DNA of 64,000 bases from Parcubacteria group bacterium Greene0714_7 (GTDB lineage: Bacteria; Patescibacteria; Paceibacteria; UBA9973; UBA2103), in the NCBI GenBank assembly GCA_007378985.1, contig VMHB01000003.1, forward strand, positions 82,912-146,911, in the 5' to 3' direction. The notes under the pieces were generated by a model that worked only from the letters and a program-made list of their open reading frames with translations, did not search any database and was not told the DNA's origin. The translations under genes and the position numbers were made by a program. This document shows positions 56,339 through 63,952 of this stretch, piece by piece (the stretch's first letter is position 1; every line of letters begins with the position of its first letter).

Positions 56339-56342
56339 GGAT

Positions 56343-56945
56343 ATGAATCCCCGAAGCACCCTCGTAATCGTCATTGCCACCCTTCTTCTAATACTCAGTA
56401 TGGGAGGTGTGGCAATATATATCCTATTTTTCGCTCCAGAGCAGAAAGTGTCCGTATCGCCTGATCCTTTCTCAAAACTTCTATCATTTTCAGATTCCAA
56501 AGGTGACAGTGCCAGACTTCTGTCAGATCAAGGAACACAAGATGACGTAGTTAAGACTGAAGGAACTATTCCTGTCCGTACATTCAGCGGAGTGATAGAA
56601 GTTAGGGATTTCACGAAAGATGCCGATGTCGCAATCGCGACTGGGGGCGATGCATTCTATGTTGCATTTCCTAAAGAATTTGAGTTTTCTGACGCCGGCC
56701 TTGAATACGAATTTGGATATATTCCTGATGAACAACGCATCTACGTATACATTTATAAAGAACCTATTGGTGAAATACGACGCAAGTCCACTGATAATCT
56801 TATGCAGAGGCTTGGCCTTTCTGAAAAAGACATTTGCACTCTTGACATTCTGGTCGTAGCCCCTCGCTGGGTGAGCGAGTATTATGCGGACAAAAACCTT
56901 GGTTTTCCTGGGTGCCCCGGAGCAATCCAATTTCAGGCTGATTGA
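56343..56945 (+). CDS. Hypothetical membrane-anchored exported protein
   Basis: 200 residues: one N-terminal membrane helix (about 7-32), a polar linker, and a beta-rich outside domain ending FPGCPGAIQF; the two Cys near the end (DICTLDIL... and GCPG) could form a disulfide. It starts 4 nt after the pilin-like gene and is probably co-transcribed, so it may act in the same envelope machine. No family recognised. Confidence 0.7.
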   Translation: MNPRSTLVIVIATLLLILSMGGVAIYILFFAPEQKVSVSPDPFSKLLSFSDSKGDSARLLSDQGTQDDVVKTEGTIPVRTFSGVIEVRDFTKDADVAIATGGDAFYVAFPKEFEFSDAGLEYEFGYIPDEQRIYVYIYKEPIGEIRRKSTDNLMQRLGLSEKDICTLDILVVAPRWVSEYYADKNLGFPGCPGAIQFQAD

Positions 56946-56986
56946 TCTCTAATCAATTGAAAATAAAACTGCACTTGAGGCCGGTT

Positions 56987-57355
56987 TTAATGGAGTTGAG
57001 GGAGTTGAGGATGTCTTATTCTCTCTCTTTCTGCTGGGGACAATATTTGATGATACAGTGGATTTATGACTTCAGGGAGGTCAGGACAGTTGTATACTTC
57101 TTCAAAGTCCGGAGATTGCCGTCTTCTGAGTGCTTCTCTCGCTCTTCTTTCCACCACTAGGCATTCCCTTATCCATCTAGGGGCCTCTGGATCATAACGA
57201 GAGTCGTACGCTGGATTTTTCATCCAAGGCGCCCTTACTACAGCCTGCTGCGCCCCTGCCTCAAAAGGGCTGAGCAATGCGCCAAGAAAGGCTACTCCAG
57301 CAAGAAGGGGGTTGGTTTTTGAACGTTCGCCTCTTTCCATATCTACTTTCACCAT
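56987..57355 (-). CDS. Hypothetical exported protein
   Basis: 122 residues: basic start (MERGERSKTN), a hydrophobic segment (LLAGVAFLGALLSPFEAGAQ) with an AQQ-type cleavage site, and an Arg/Pro-rich domain (WIRECLVVERRAREALRRRQSPDFEEVYNC, read in parts) with two Cys. Composition is higher in Arg and G+C than the neighbouring plus-strand genes. No family recognised. The start could also be at the internal Met 57340. Confidence 0.6.
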   Translation of the reverse strand: MVKVDMERGERSKTNPLLAGVAFLGALLSPFEAGAQQAVVRAPWMKNPAYDSRYDPEAPRWIRECLVVERRAREALRRRQSPDFEEVYNCPDLPEVINPLYHQILSPAERERIRHPQLPQLH

Positions 57356-57460
57356 ACTCCTCTCTCGGTAGAGGTCAAGCGTGTCAACTGGACCCTGTGG
57401 ATTGTTTAGAAATATGGTGACTGTCGGAAGTATGGAACTATGTTTGTTCTCTATTTAATT

Positions 57461-57967
57461 TCAGCGCTCTAGGAAAAAGAGTCCAACCAAAGGAGCTAGG
57501 AGCCACCAGAAGAAAGCTTGGTTTGAGGCAAAGAGTGCTTTTGTTGCGCTATTAAATGTATAAATCTGTTCTAAAGGAAGAATGTGAATACCGATAGCGA
57601 GAAGTGTTCCTGCAACAAGTATAGACATAGCGCCTACTCGAAGAAAGGATCGAGGGGCACTTGCCATAAAGAATGAAAGGCCCGAAAAAGCCACGAAAGA
57701 AAGGAATACAAACAAAAGGTAGAGAGCTATGGCTATGTAATGGTCTTGGAGTAGTGCAGTTTGAAATGGAAAGAAGAGATATAGAGGAATAGCTGTATAG
57801 ATTGCAGCAATGAGTGGCATAAGACGATTTCGCCCAAGAAAAAAAGCAAATGCGGCGACAAGTCCTGCAACAATTATGAATGGGAGGAAGTCCTGACCAA
57901 AGCCAATAATGAAGTTGAGAACTGCGTGAAATCGTGCGCCTATATCTAAATTATTGAGTGTGTTCAT
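57461..57967 (-). CDS. Hypothetical four- to five-pass membrane protein
   Basis: 168 residues from ATG 57967 (MNTLNNLDIGARF). Hydrophobic segments at roughly 28-48, 52-66, 78-98, 108-128 and 148-166, with very few charged residues. The topology resembles the membrane parts of CvpA-like or DedA-like proteins but no motif supports a family. It is bordered by an intergenic word-repeat tract upstream. Confidence 0.6.
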   Translation of the reverse strand: MNTLNNLDIGARFHAVLNFIIGFGQDFLPFIIVAGLVAAFAFFLGRNRLMPLIAAIYTAIPLYLFFPFQTALLQDHYIAIALYLLFVFLSFVAFSGLSFFMASAPRSFLRVGAMSILVAGTLLAIGIHILPLEQIYTFNSATKALFASNQAFFWWLLAPLVGLFFLER

Positions 57968-57993
57968 ACGCAAAAATCATACCACGCCGAAAT

Positions 57994-58071
57994 CAGCTTC
58001 CAGCTGTCAGGTTTTAGGGACTAGGCATTAGGATCTGCAACCTAGAAGCTAGCACCTAGAACCTAGAAGTT
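57994..58071. repeat. Word repeat (CTAGAAGCTAGCACCTAG type)
   Basis: CAGCTTCCAGCTGTCAGG, GGACTAGGCATTAGG, then ACCTAGAAGCTAGCACCTAG. It combines the CAGCTT and CTAGG vocabularies in one tract. Confidence 0.55.
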
Positions 58072-58072
58072 C

Positions 58073-59155
58073 TTAGATTCCTTCTTTCTTCAATTTTTGA
58101 AGTAACTCTTTTGCTTCTTTTGAAATCTTTTGTGGAAATTCAACGCGAACACGTATAAGAAGATCGCCTCGCTTCCCTCTCTCCGTTGGAACACCCTTAC
58201 CTTTCATGCGAAGAATTTCATCGGTTGATTGTAGTGGGGGCACTGTTACGGTAACCGTGCCATCAAGAGTATCGAGTTGGTATTCAGCGCCAATTAACGC
58301 GTCTGAAACTTTTACAGGAAGATCGGTGATTAAGTTAAAGCCCTCTTTTCTAAATTTTGCATCAGGTCGTACATGTACTTTCACATACAAGTCCCCCGTT
58401 GCTCCTCCAGAAATTGCTTCCCCTAAACCTGCCAAACGAATAACTTGTCCGTTATCAATTCCTGCTGGAATAACCACTGTAATCTCTTCTTGACGGCGAT
58501 GCACGCCCGATCCTTTACAGGTGGTGCAAGGTTTCTCAGGTACAACACGCCTCCCACTGCAGGGAGTGCAGGCTGTCGACACGGAGAATGTTCCAAAAGG
58601 AGAACGACGAGATTCAACCACTTGTCCCTTACCATTACAGGTCGGACATGTCTTTGTTTTAGTTTCTGGTTCTGCTCCTGAACCGGCACACTTAGAGCAA
58701 GTACTATCTTTAGTGATGAGCATTCTACGCGTAAGTCCGAAAATTGATTCCTTGAATGAAAGCTCTAAATCAACCGATATATCTCTGCCACGAGCTTGCC
58801 TGCCCTTGCCACCGAAAATATCAGAGAATCCTCCGAATATGTCATTCAAGTCGACATCAAAATCAGCACCTCCTTGAAATTGTGAGAAATCAAAACCTTC
58901 GAATGGAGCTCCTCCTTGGCCTCCTTGAGGTCCCGCGCCACCTGAGAATACTCTTCCGTACGAATCGTATTCCGCACGCTTTTTATCGTCAGACAGTATG
59001 CTGTAGGCCTCACTCACTTCTTTAAACTTCGCCTCATTGCCACCTTTCTTGTCAGGGTGGTGCTGATGTGCGAGTTTACGAAATGCTTTCTTTATATCCT
59101 CTTTTGAGGCTTTTTTGTCGACACCAAGAAGTTGGTAGTAATCTTTTGAAGCCAT
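58073..59155 (-). CDS. dnaJ: Chaperone DnaJ
   Basis: 360 residues. J domain (YYQLLGVDKKASKEDIKKAF, HPD at about 32-34), a Gly/Phe-rich stretch with GGAPFEGFDFSQF, a zinc domain with CSKCAGSG, CPTCNGKG, CTPCSGRR and CTTCKGSG, and the C-terminal substrate domain. The third zinc repeat reads CTPCSGRRVV and so lacks the usual final Gly, but all eight Cys remain. Activates DnaK ATPase and delivers substrate. Third gene of the grpE-dnaK-dnaJ group, preceded by a foldback word repeat. Confidence 0.96.
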   Translation of the reverse strand: MASKDYYQLLGVDKKASKEDIKKAFRKLAHQHHPDKKGGNEAKFKEVSEAYSILSDDKKRAEYDSYGRVFSGGAGPQGGQGGAPFEGFDFSQFQGGADFDVDLNDIFGGFSDIFGGKGRQARGRDISVDLELSFKESIFGLTRRMLITKDSTCSKCAGSGAEPETKTKTCPTCNGKGQVVESRRSPFGTFSVSTACTPCSGRRVVPEKPCTTCKGSGVHRRQEEITVVIPAGIDNGQVIRLAGLGEAISGGATGDLYVKVHVRPDAKFRKEGFNLITDLPVKVSDALIGAEYQLDTLDGTVTVTVPPLQSTDEILRMKGKGVPTERGKRGDLLIRVRVEFPQKISKEAKELLQKLKKEGI

Positions 59156-59267
59156 AAGGGTTAGGGTATAGCGTTTAGTGTTTAGTGTCTAGAGAAGAGA
59201 AATTAGTGTTCACAGTATAGCTCTAGGGTATTTCCCTAAACGCTAACCCCTATCCACTAAACCCTCT
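59156..59267. repeat. Word-repeat foldback (TTAGGG / CCCTAA) between dnaK and dnaJ
   Basis: AGGGTTAGGGTATAGCGTTT on the left and CCCTAAACGCTAACCCC on the right are inverse complements separated by about 50 nt, so the whole gap can fold into one long hairpin. TATACC on the minus strand lies 9 nt before the dnaJ ATG. Confidence 0.6.
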
Positions 59268-61196
59268 CTACACATCCGTCACTGGTCCTTGAGTAGAAGT
59301 GTCCGAAGGAGGAGTATCGGTTGGTGGAGTTTGCTCTCCCTGCGTACTGCTGGGTCCCTGCGGACCCGATGAAGCATCGTCTGTCTTCTGCTCACCCTGC
59401 TGTGACATATACTGCCCGATCTTCTGCATCTCGCTCGAGAGCGCTTGCGTTGCAGTTTGAATGCCGGTTATATCGCCTGTTTCTTTTACCTCTTTCACCT
59501 TCGCAACAGCACCAGTGACTCCTTGCTTCACATCGTCTGGTATTTTTGCGCCATGTTCAAGAAGAGCTTTTTCAGCGGTGTAAATCATTTGATCAGCAAG
59601 ATTCCTCGTTTCAACAAGCTCTTTTGACTTTTTATCGGTGTCGGCATTCATGTCGGCATCCTTCTTCATCTTCTCTATGTCAGCATCGGTGAGTCCCGAG
59701 CGTGCTTCGATGCGGATAGATTGCTCTTTGTTTGTCGCCTTATCTTTTGCAGTCACTTTGAGAATTCCGTTTGCATCCACATCGAACGACACTTCAACCT
59801 GTGGGAGACCTCGAGGAGCTGGTGGAATACCATCAAGGATAAAGCGCCCTAATGATTTATTATCGTTTGCCATCGCTCTTTCTCCTTGAACTACATGGAT
59901 TTCTACTGATGTTTGGTTATCTGCTGCGGTTGAGAACGACTGCGAGCGCGTTGCTGGGATAGTTGTGTTTTTTTCAATAAGCTTTGTAGCAACACCTCCC
60001 ATTGTTTCAATACCGAGAGAAAGTGGAATAACATCAAGAAGAAGTACATCCTTTACATCGCCCTGCATAATGCCTGCTTGAATTGCAGCGCCAAGTGCAA
60101 CAACTTCATCAGGGTTAATACTGCGGTTTGGTTCTTTACCGAAAACATTCTTTACTGCCTCCTGAATAGCAGGCATACGAGTTTGCCCTCCGACAAGAAT
60201 GATTTCTTCGATATCAGAAGTCTTAAACTTTGCGGACTCAAGAACTTGTTTAGTGATCTCAATAGAGCGATCAATGTATTCTCGTGCAAGCTCTTCAAGT
60301 GCTGCACGGCCCATCTTCATAAGAAGATGCTTAGGGCCTGACGCATCTGAAGTAATGAACGGGATGTTAATTTCCGTCTCCATGGTGGTGGAGAGTTCAT
60401 GCTTCGCCTTTTCTGCGGCCTCATCCAAGCGTTGCAGTGCAAGTGAATCCTTAGTGATATCAATCCCGCTCTCTTTTTTGTATGAATCAGCGATCCATTG
60501 AACAATCTTTTGATCAATGTCCCTTCCACCCATGTGTGAATCCCCTCCTGTTGATTTTACTTCAATAACATCATCTCCTACCTCGAGTACTGAAACATCA
60601 AATGTTCCCCCTCCGAAATCGTAGACAATAATTTGTTCGTTCTTTCTTTTATTGAAGCCGTATGCGAGAGCTGCAGCGGTTGGTTCATTGATAATTCGCT
60701 TCACATCAAGACCGGCAATTTTACCTGCATCTTTGGTAGCTTGTCGCTGTGCATCGTCGAAATATGCAGGAACAGTAATAATTGCTTCAGTAATAGTTTC
60801 ACCGAGCTTTGCTTCAGCGTCCGCTTTTAATTTCTGCAAAATCATTGCTGAAATTTCTTCAGGTCGGTACTCTTTATCTCCGAGTACTACAGACACACCA
60901 CCGCCCGAAGCTTCTTTTGTTTTGTAGGAGGCAGTAGAGATGTCCTTCTGAACTGCTTCGTCACCCAGCTTGTGACCCATGAAGCGCTTTACGCCATATA
61001 TGGTGTTTGTAGGGTTCGTCACTGCTTGCCTCTTTGCAACGAGCCCAACGAGGCGCTCTCCAGCCTTTGAAATAGCCACTACTGAGGGTGTTGTGCGATT
61101 TCCTTCTGCATTTTCAATGATGCGTGGCTCACCACCCTCAACAATAGCCATTGCTGAATTTGTAGTTCCGAGGTCGATGCCGAGTATTTTTCCCAT
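59268..61196 (-). CDS. dnaK: Chaperone DnaK (Hsp70)
   Basis: 642 residues. ATPase domain starts MGKILGIDLGTTNSAMAIVEGG (read in parts); other blocks: VPAYFDDAQRQATKDAG, NEPTAAALAYG, VYDFGGGTFDVSVLE, LVGGQTRMPAIQEAV. Substrate domain: LLLDVIPLSLGIETMGGV and the lid helices, then a Pro/Thr/Gln-rich disordered tail ending PVTDV. Uses ATP to fold and protect proteins. Lies between grpE (72 nt upstream) and dnaJ. Confidence 0.98.
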   Translation of the reverse strand: MGKILGIDLGTTNSAMAIVEGGEPRIIENAEGNRTTPSVVAISKAGERLVGLVAKRQAVTNPTNTIYGVKRFMGHKLGDEAVQKDISTASYKTKEASGGGVSVVLGDKEYRPEEISAMILQKLKADAEAKLGETITEAIITVPAYFDDAQRQATKDAGKIAGLDVKRIINEPTAAALAYGFNKRKNEQIIVYDFGGGTFDVSVLEVGDDVIEVKSTGGDSHMGGRDIDQKIVQWIADSYKKESGIDITKDSLALQRLDEAAEKAKHELSTTMETEINIPFITSDASGPKHLLMKMGRAALEELAREYIDRSIEITKQVLESAKFKTSDIEEIILVGGQTRMPAIQEAVKNVFGKEPNRSINPDEVVALGAAIQAGIMQGDVKDVLLLDVIPLSLGIETMGGVATKLIEKNTTIPATRSQSFSTAADNQTSVEIHVVQGERAMANDNKSLGRFILDGIPPAPRGLPQVEVSFDVDANGILKVTAKDKATNKEQSIRIEARSGLTDADIEKMKKDADMNADTDKKSKELVETRNLADQMIYTAEKALLEHGAKIPDDVKQGVTGAVAKVKEVKETGDITGIQTATQALSSEMQKIGQYMSQQGEQKTDDASSGPQGPSSTQGEQTPPTDTPPSDTSTQGPVTDV

Positions 61197-61267
61197 AGTG
61201 TATGTACGTAAGTTATTAATTTTTTAATATTTTTTTCTAAAAACCTTTGCTTGTCAACTTCTGAACG

Positions 61268-61819
61268 CTACCCTTCAAAGTGTCCAACTGCAATGCGTGC
61301 TGGGCGGATAATCGTACCATGAAGGGTGTACCCTTTTTGATAGACTTTGGTAACAACATTATCCTCCACCTGACTTTTTACTGCAACTCTTTCTACAGGT
61401 TCATGCTGTACTGGGTCAAATACTTCACCTAAAGGATCGAAAGCGCTCACACCTTCCGCCTTGAGAGCTTTCATGAGCTGACTGTGTGTATTTTTTATGC
61501 CCTCCACCCATGACCCTGATCCTTCTGCGGTACTTATTGCTTGGTCAAAGCTATCAAGTGCAGGGAGCAGAGCTTCAATGAGAGACTTAGAGGCATCTCG
61601 CACTAATATTTGGCGTTCCTCTTCTGCGCGACGACGGATATTTACATAGTCAGCTTTGGCTCTCTGCCACCCATCCAAGTATTCTTGCTTTTCTTTATTG
61701 GAATTTGCAAGCTCTAGGCGTAACTTTTTGTTTTTTTCCGCAAGTTTTTCAGCAGTAGAGCCTTCTCCCTCTAAGCTTTCATCATCAGATTCAATAACAA
61801 TATCGTCTTCTTCACTCAT
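61268..61819 (-). CDS. grpE: Nucleotide exchange factor GrpE
   Basis: 183 residues: acidic N terminus (SEEDDIVIESDDESLEGEG), a long coiled coil (about 22-75) and the compact beta domain with VFDPVQHEPVERVAV and KGYTLHGTIIRPARIAVG, the family signature at the end. Releases ADP from DnaK. First gene of the chaperone group. Promoter TTGACT-17-CATAAT lies 7 nt from the ATG; no CIRCE operator was seen. Confidence 0.96.
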   Translation of the reverse strand: MSEEDDIVIESDDESLEGEGSTAEKLAEKNKKLRLELANSNKEKQEYLDGWQRAKADYVNIRRRAEEERQILVRDASKSLIEALLPALDSFDQAISTAEGSGSWVEGIKNTHSQLMKALKAEGVSAFDPLGEVFDPVQHEPVERVAVKSQVEDNVVTKVYQKGYTLHGTIIRPARIAVGHFEG

Positions 61820-61826
61820 GAAGTAG

Positions 61827-61855
61827 ATTATGCGTCAAACAGATACGCAAGTCAA
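61827..61855 (-). promoter_or_regulatory. grpE-dnaK promoter
   Basis: Minus strand: TTGACT (61850-61855), 17-bp spacer, CATAAT (61827-61832), then 7 nt to the ATG at 61819. Predicts a leaderless grpE mRNA. Confidence 0.7.
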
Positions 61856-61907
61856 AAACGACGACTATGCTGACATACCTCAAAGCAAAAACAATCCTCG
61901 TTTCCCC

Positions 61908-61930
61908 ACCCCTTTAGTTAACTAAGGGGT
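61908..61930. other. Inverted repeat upstream of grpE
   Basis: ACCCCTT-T-AGTTAACTAAGGGGT: a palindrome with one extra T. It lacks a T-run on either strand, so it looks more like an operator or a structural site than a terminator. Confidence 0.35.
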
Positions 61931-61953
61931 AGAGGTGTGTTTATAAAAAGAAT

Positions 61954-62418
61954 TTAAAAAAGAGAACGGACTCTTCTCGTTGCAGCACCAATACGCTTCA
62001 CACCTACAACAATCAAACCTATACCGATGACGCTGAGAGTTATTGGCAGAACCACTCCAAATGGTATCGGCGCACCCATGGCAAGAAGTGTATATACTGC
62101 GAAGGGGAAATGTAAGCCACCCGCAGCAACAACACCACCCGCCACCACGGCTGTAGCACTCGCCAATAGTTCAACGATAGCAAGCGTAACTACTTGAGCA
62201 GTCTTTCCTAGTCCATGACGAAAATCTCCTTCCTCATTTCGAGCACCATAAGATGTATATCTGCCCTGCTCTTGACTGCCCACCCTTCTTGAAAGTGTCT
62301 GCACTCCAAACTCACCACCTCGCTCAAACAAGGGAATGGACTCCATTCTAGAAGCGGGAGCTCTTTCTGGGTGCACTTTGAATCCCTGACTTTCAAACCT
62401 ATAACCTTCAGTGTTCAT
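61954..62418 (-). CDS. Hypothetical membrane protein with polar N terminus
   Basis: 154 residues from ATG 62418 (MNTEGYRFESQGFKVHPERA). About 70 polar residues rich in Arg/Glu/Gly are followed by two or three hydrophobic segments (VVTLAIVELLASATAVVAGG, FAVYTLLAMGAPIPFGVVLP, LSVIGIGLIVVGV) and a basic end (RIGAATRRVRSLF). No family recognised. Transcribed away from rpsI and separated from it by a terminator and a small frame. Confidence 0.6.
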   Translation of the reverse strand: MNTEGYRFESQGFKVHPERAPASRMESIPLFERGGEFGVQTLSRRVGSQEQGRYTSYGARNEEGDFRHGLGKTAQVVTLAIVELLASATAVVAGGVVAAGGLHFPFAVYTLLAMGAPIPFGVVLPITLSVIGIGLIVVGVKRIGAATRRVRSLF

Positions 62419-62475
62419 TACTTTTATTAATACACCCACCAAAAGCATTAATCAACCAAGGCATCTCCCCACTCT

Positions 62476-62631
62476 TTATTTATGCGATTTTTTTCCCAAA
62501 ATTAAGGTGGCGAGCAAAATTGCTAATGCGAGCTCGGAAGCTACCATTTCATTTTTTGAAATCGGTCTATCAAGCAAGGGAATGGAGGGATGTTCTTTGG
62601 TAGTAAATGAACTAATTCCTCTCTCAAACAT
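62476..62631 (-). CDS. Small protein with C-terminal membrane helix (51 aa)
   Basis: MFERGISSFTTKEHPSIPLL begins a polar half; the second half is a membrane helix (MVASELALAILLATLILG) with a basic end (KKSHK). A tail-anchored layout. It follows the strong terminator after rpsI, so it would need its own promoter, which is not clear. Chosen over an overlapping plus-strand frame of poor composition. Confidence 0.4.
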   Translation of the reverse strand: MFERGISSFTTKEHPSIPLLDRPISKNEMVASELALAILLATLILGKKSHK

Positions 62632-62643
62632 ATTTGACAGTCT

Positions 62644-62688
62644 ATCAACAAAAAAACCCGCATTTCGTGTGCGGGTTTTTTTGTTGAT
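62644..62688. terminator. Bidirectional terminator after rpsI
   Basis: ATCAACAAAAAAACCCGCA and its exact complement make a 19-bp stem with A7/T7 runs. Ends the rpoA-rplQ-rplM-rpsI transcript on the minus strand. Confidence 0.92.
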
Positions 62689-62795
62689 ATCTTTTTAACG
62701 CTTTACCCTCCTATACCCTGCCTCACAAGTTTCGGCAACGGGTATTTCAGCGTTTGCCTCAGAAGGCAAGCTGAACCGGAGCAAACTCTAAGCAG

Positions 62796-63188
62796 TTAGC
62801 GTTTGCTCCACTGTGCAGCCTTTCTTGCCTTTTTGAGACCTGGTTTTTTACGCTCTTTAGCACGAGGGTCACGTTTCAAAAGTCCCAACTTCTTCAAAGG
62901 TGTTCGAGATGTTGCATCAAACTCAACTATTGCTCTCGCGATACCATGAGAAAGTGCTACTGCTTGGCCAGCAATACCACCCCCACGAAGAACTGCGGTT
63001 ATAGTGAATTTCTTTTCATGATGTGCGAGTGGTGCAACAGAAATACGAACCAATTCTGCGGTGCGGAAATATTCTTCAAGGGTCTTTCCGTTCACTGAAA
63101 CATTTTGTTTTGCAGTTTCAGTAAGACGAACACGCGCAGATGCGGTTTTTCTTCTTCCTATGGTTTCAAGATATTTTGCAGTTGCCAT
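62796..63188 (-). CDS. rpsI: Ribosomal protein uS9
   Basis: 130 residues, normal length. N terminus TIGRRKTASARVRLT, the Gly-rich GGGIAGQAVALSHGIARAI and the C-terminal RDPRAKERKKPGLKKARKA ending KR, whose last residues reach the P-site tRNA. The last gene of the rplQ-rplM-rpsI run; rplM lies 55 nt upstream across a word-repeat tract. Confidence 0.97.
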   Translation of the reverse strand: MATAKYLETIGRRKTASARVRLTETAKQNVSVNGKTLEEYFRTAELVRISVAPLAHHEKKFTITAVLRGGGIAGQAVALSHGIARAIVEFDATSRTPLKKLGLLKRDPRAKERKKPGLKKARKAAQWSKR

Positions 63189-63193
63189 ATGAA

Positions 63194-63230
63194 CTAGGGG
63201 TTAGGGATTAGGGTATAGCGTTTAGGGAAA
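63194..63230. repeat. Word repeat (TTAGGG / GCGTTTAGGG type)
   Basis: CTAGGGGTTAGGGATTAGGG then TATAGCGTTTAGGG in the rplM-rpsI gap. On the minus strand it contains TATACCCTAA near the rpsI start. Confidence 0.5.
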
Positions 63231-63243
63231 TAATAAGAAAACA

Positions 63244-63600
63244 TCAATCAGTTATGATTAATCTTTTAAGCATACCCGGACGAAGCTTTGTAGCAGGTAT
63301 CATGCCTTTTATTGCCCGCTTTAGAGCTTCCTTGTATCCGTGGCGCTTAATAACCTCGTCAAGAGTGTCAAATTTCAACCCTCCCTGATAACCAGAGAAA
63401 CGAGCGTAGGTATTATCTTTCAAATGTTTTTCTGAGATTGAAAGCTTTGAAGCATTGATTATGGTGACAGAAAGCTCTGGAGCAATGTGTCTCGCAAATG
63501 CAGTAGAGTGCTTACCCATAAGAATATGAGCAGCCTGTGACGCTACGCGTCCCATCTTTTTTCCTTTAGCATCAATAGTGTGTTCGGTGGGCTTGTTCAT
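63244..63600 (-). CDS. rplM: Ribosomal protein uL13, short form
   Basis: 118 residues against about 142 in E. coli: roughly 10 N-terminal and 20 C-terminal residues are missing. The core is intact: DAKGKKMGRVASQAAHILMGKH, VTIINASKLSISEKHLKD and IKGMIPATKLRPGMLKRL. Its ATG overlaps the rplQ stop (ATGA), indicating translational coupling. Confidence 0.95.
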   Translation of the reverse strand: MNKPTEHTIDAKGKKMGRVASQAAHILMGKHSTAFARHIAPELSVTIINASKLSISEKHLKDNTYARFSGYQGGLKFDTLDEVIKRHGYKEALKRAIKGMIPATKLRPGMLKRLIITD

Positions 63601-63950
63601 ACAAATTCAATGATGGCGCTCTTTCTTCCGTCTGAGCTTTTTTTAACTACTTTGGTGATGCGCGTATATCCCCCCTTGCGTCCCTTAAAACGAGGAGCGA
63701 GGACTTCTACCAGCTTCTTTGCGACTCTCTCTCTACCTGAAAGCGTTGCAATGAGGTTCCTGCGCGCACTCACTGTTCCGCTTTTTGCTTTCGTTACCAT
63801 ACCTTCAACAAACGGTCGGATTTCCTTTGCGCGTGCTTCGGTAGTAACAATACGCTCACGGAGTATAAGCGCCTCTGCAAGCGAATTAATAAACGCCTTG
63901 CGCACATCGCGTTTTCTTCCGAAGGTCCGTCCTTTTTTACCGTGGTTCAT
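63597..63950 (-). CDS. rplQ: Ribosomal protein bL17
   Basis: 117 residues. N terminus MNHGKKGRTFGRKRDVRKAF, then LAEALILRERIVTTEARAKEIRPFVE and the C-terminal RFKGRKGGYTRITKV and a short SAIIEFV end. Lines the peptide exit tunnel. Follows rpoA as in most bacteria; rplM is coupled behind it. Confidence 0.97.
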   Translation of the reverse strand: MNHGKKGRTFGRKRDVRKAFINSLAEALILRERIVTTEARAKEIRPFVEGMVTKAKSGTVSARRNLIATLSGRERVAKKLVEVLAPRFKGRKGGYTRITKVVKKSSDGRKSAIIEFV

Positions 63951-63952
63951 AG

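Noticed and set aside
61820..61930. CIRCE/HrcA operator at the grpE promoter
   Set aside because: No TTAGCACTC-N9-GAGTGCTAA dyad; the only inverted repeat (61908-61930) has a different sequence and lies upstream of the promoter.
62411..62698. A 95-codon plus-strand frame
   Set aside because: Crosses a strong bidirectional terminator and is antisense to a better small frame at 62476-62631.
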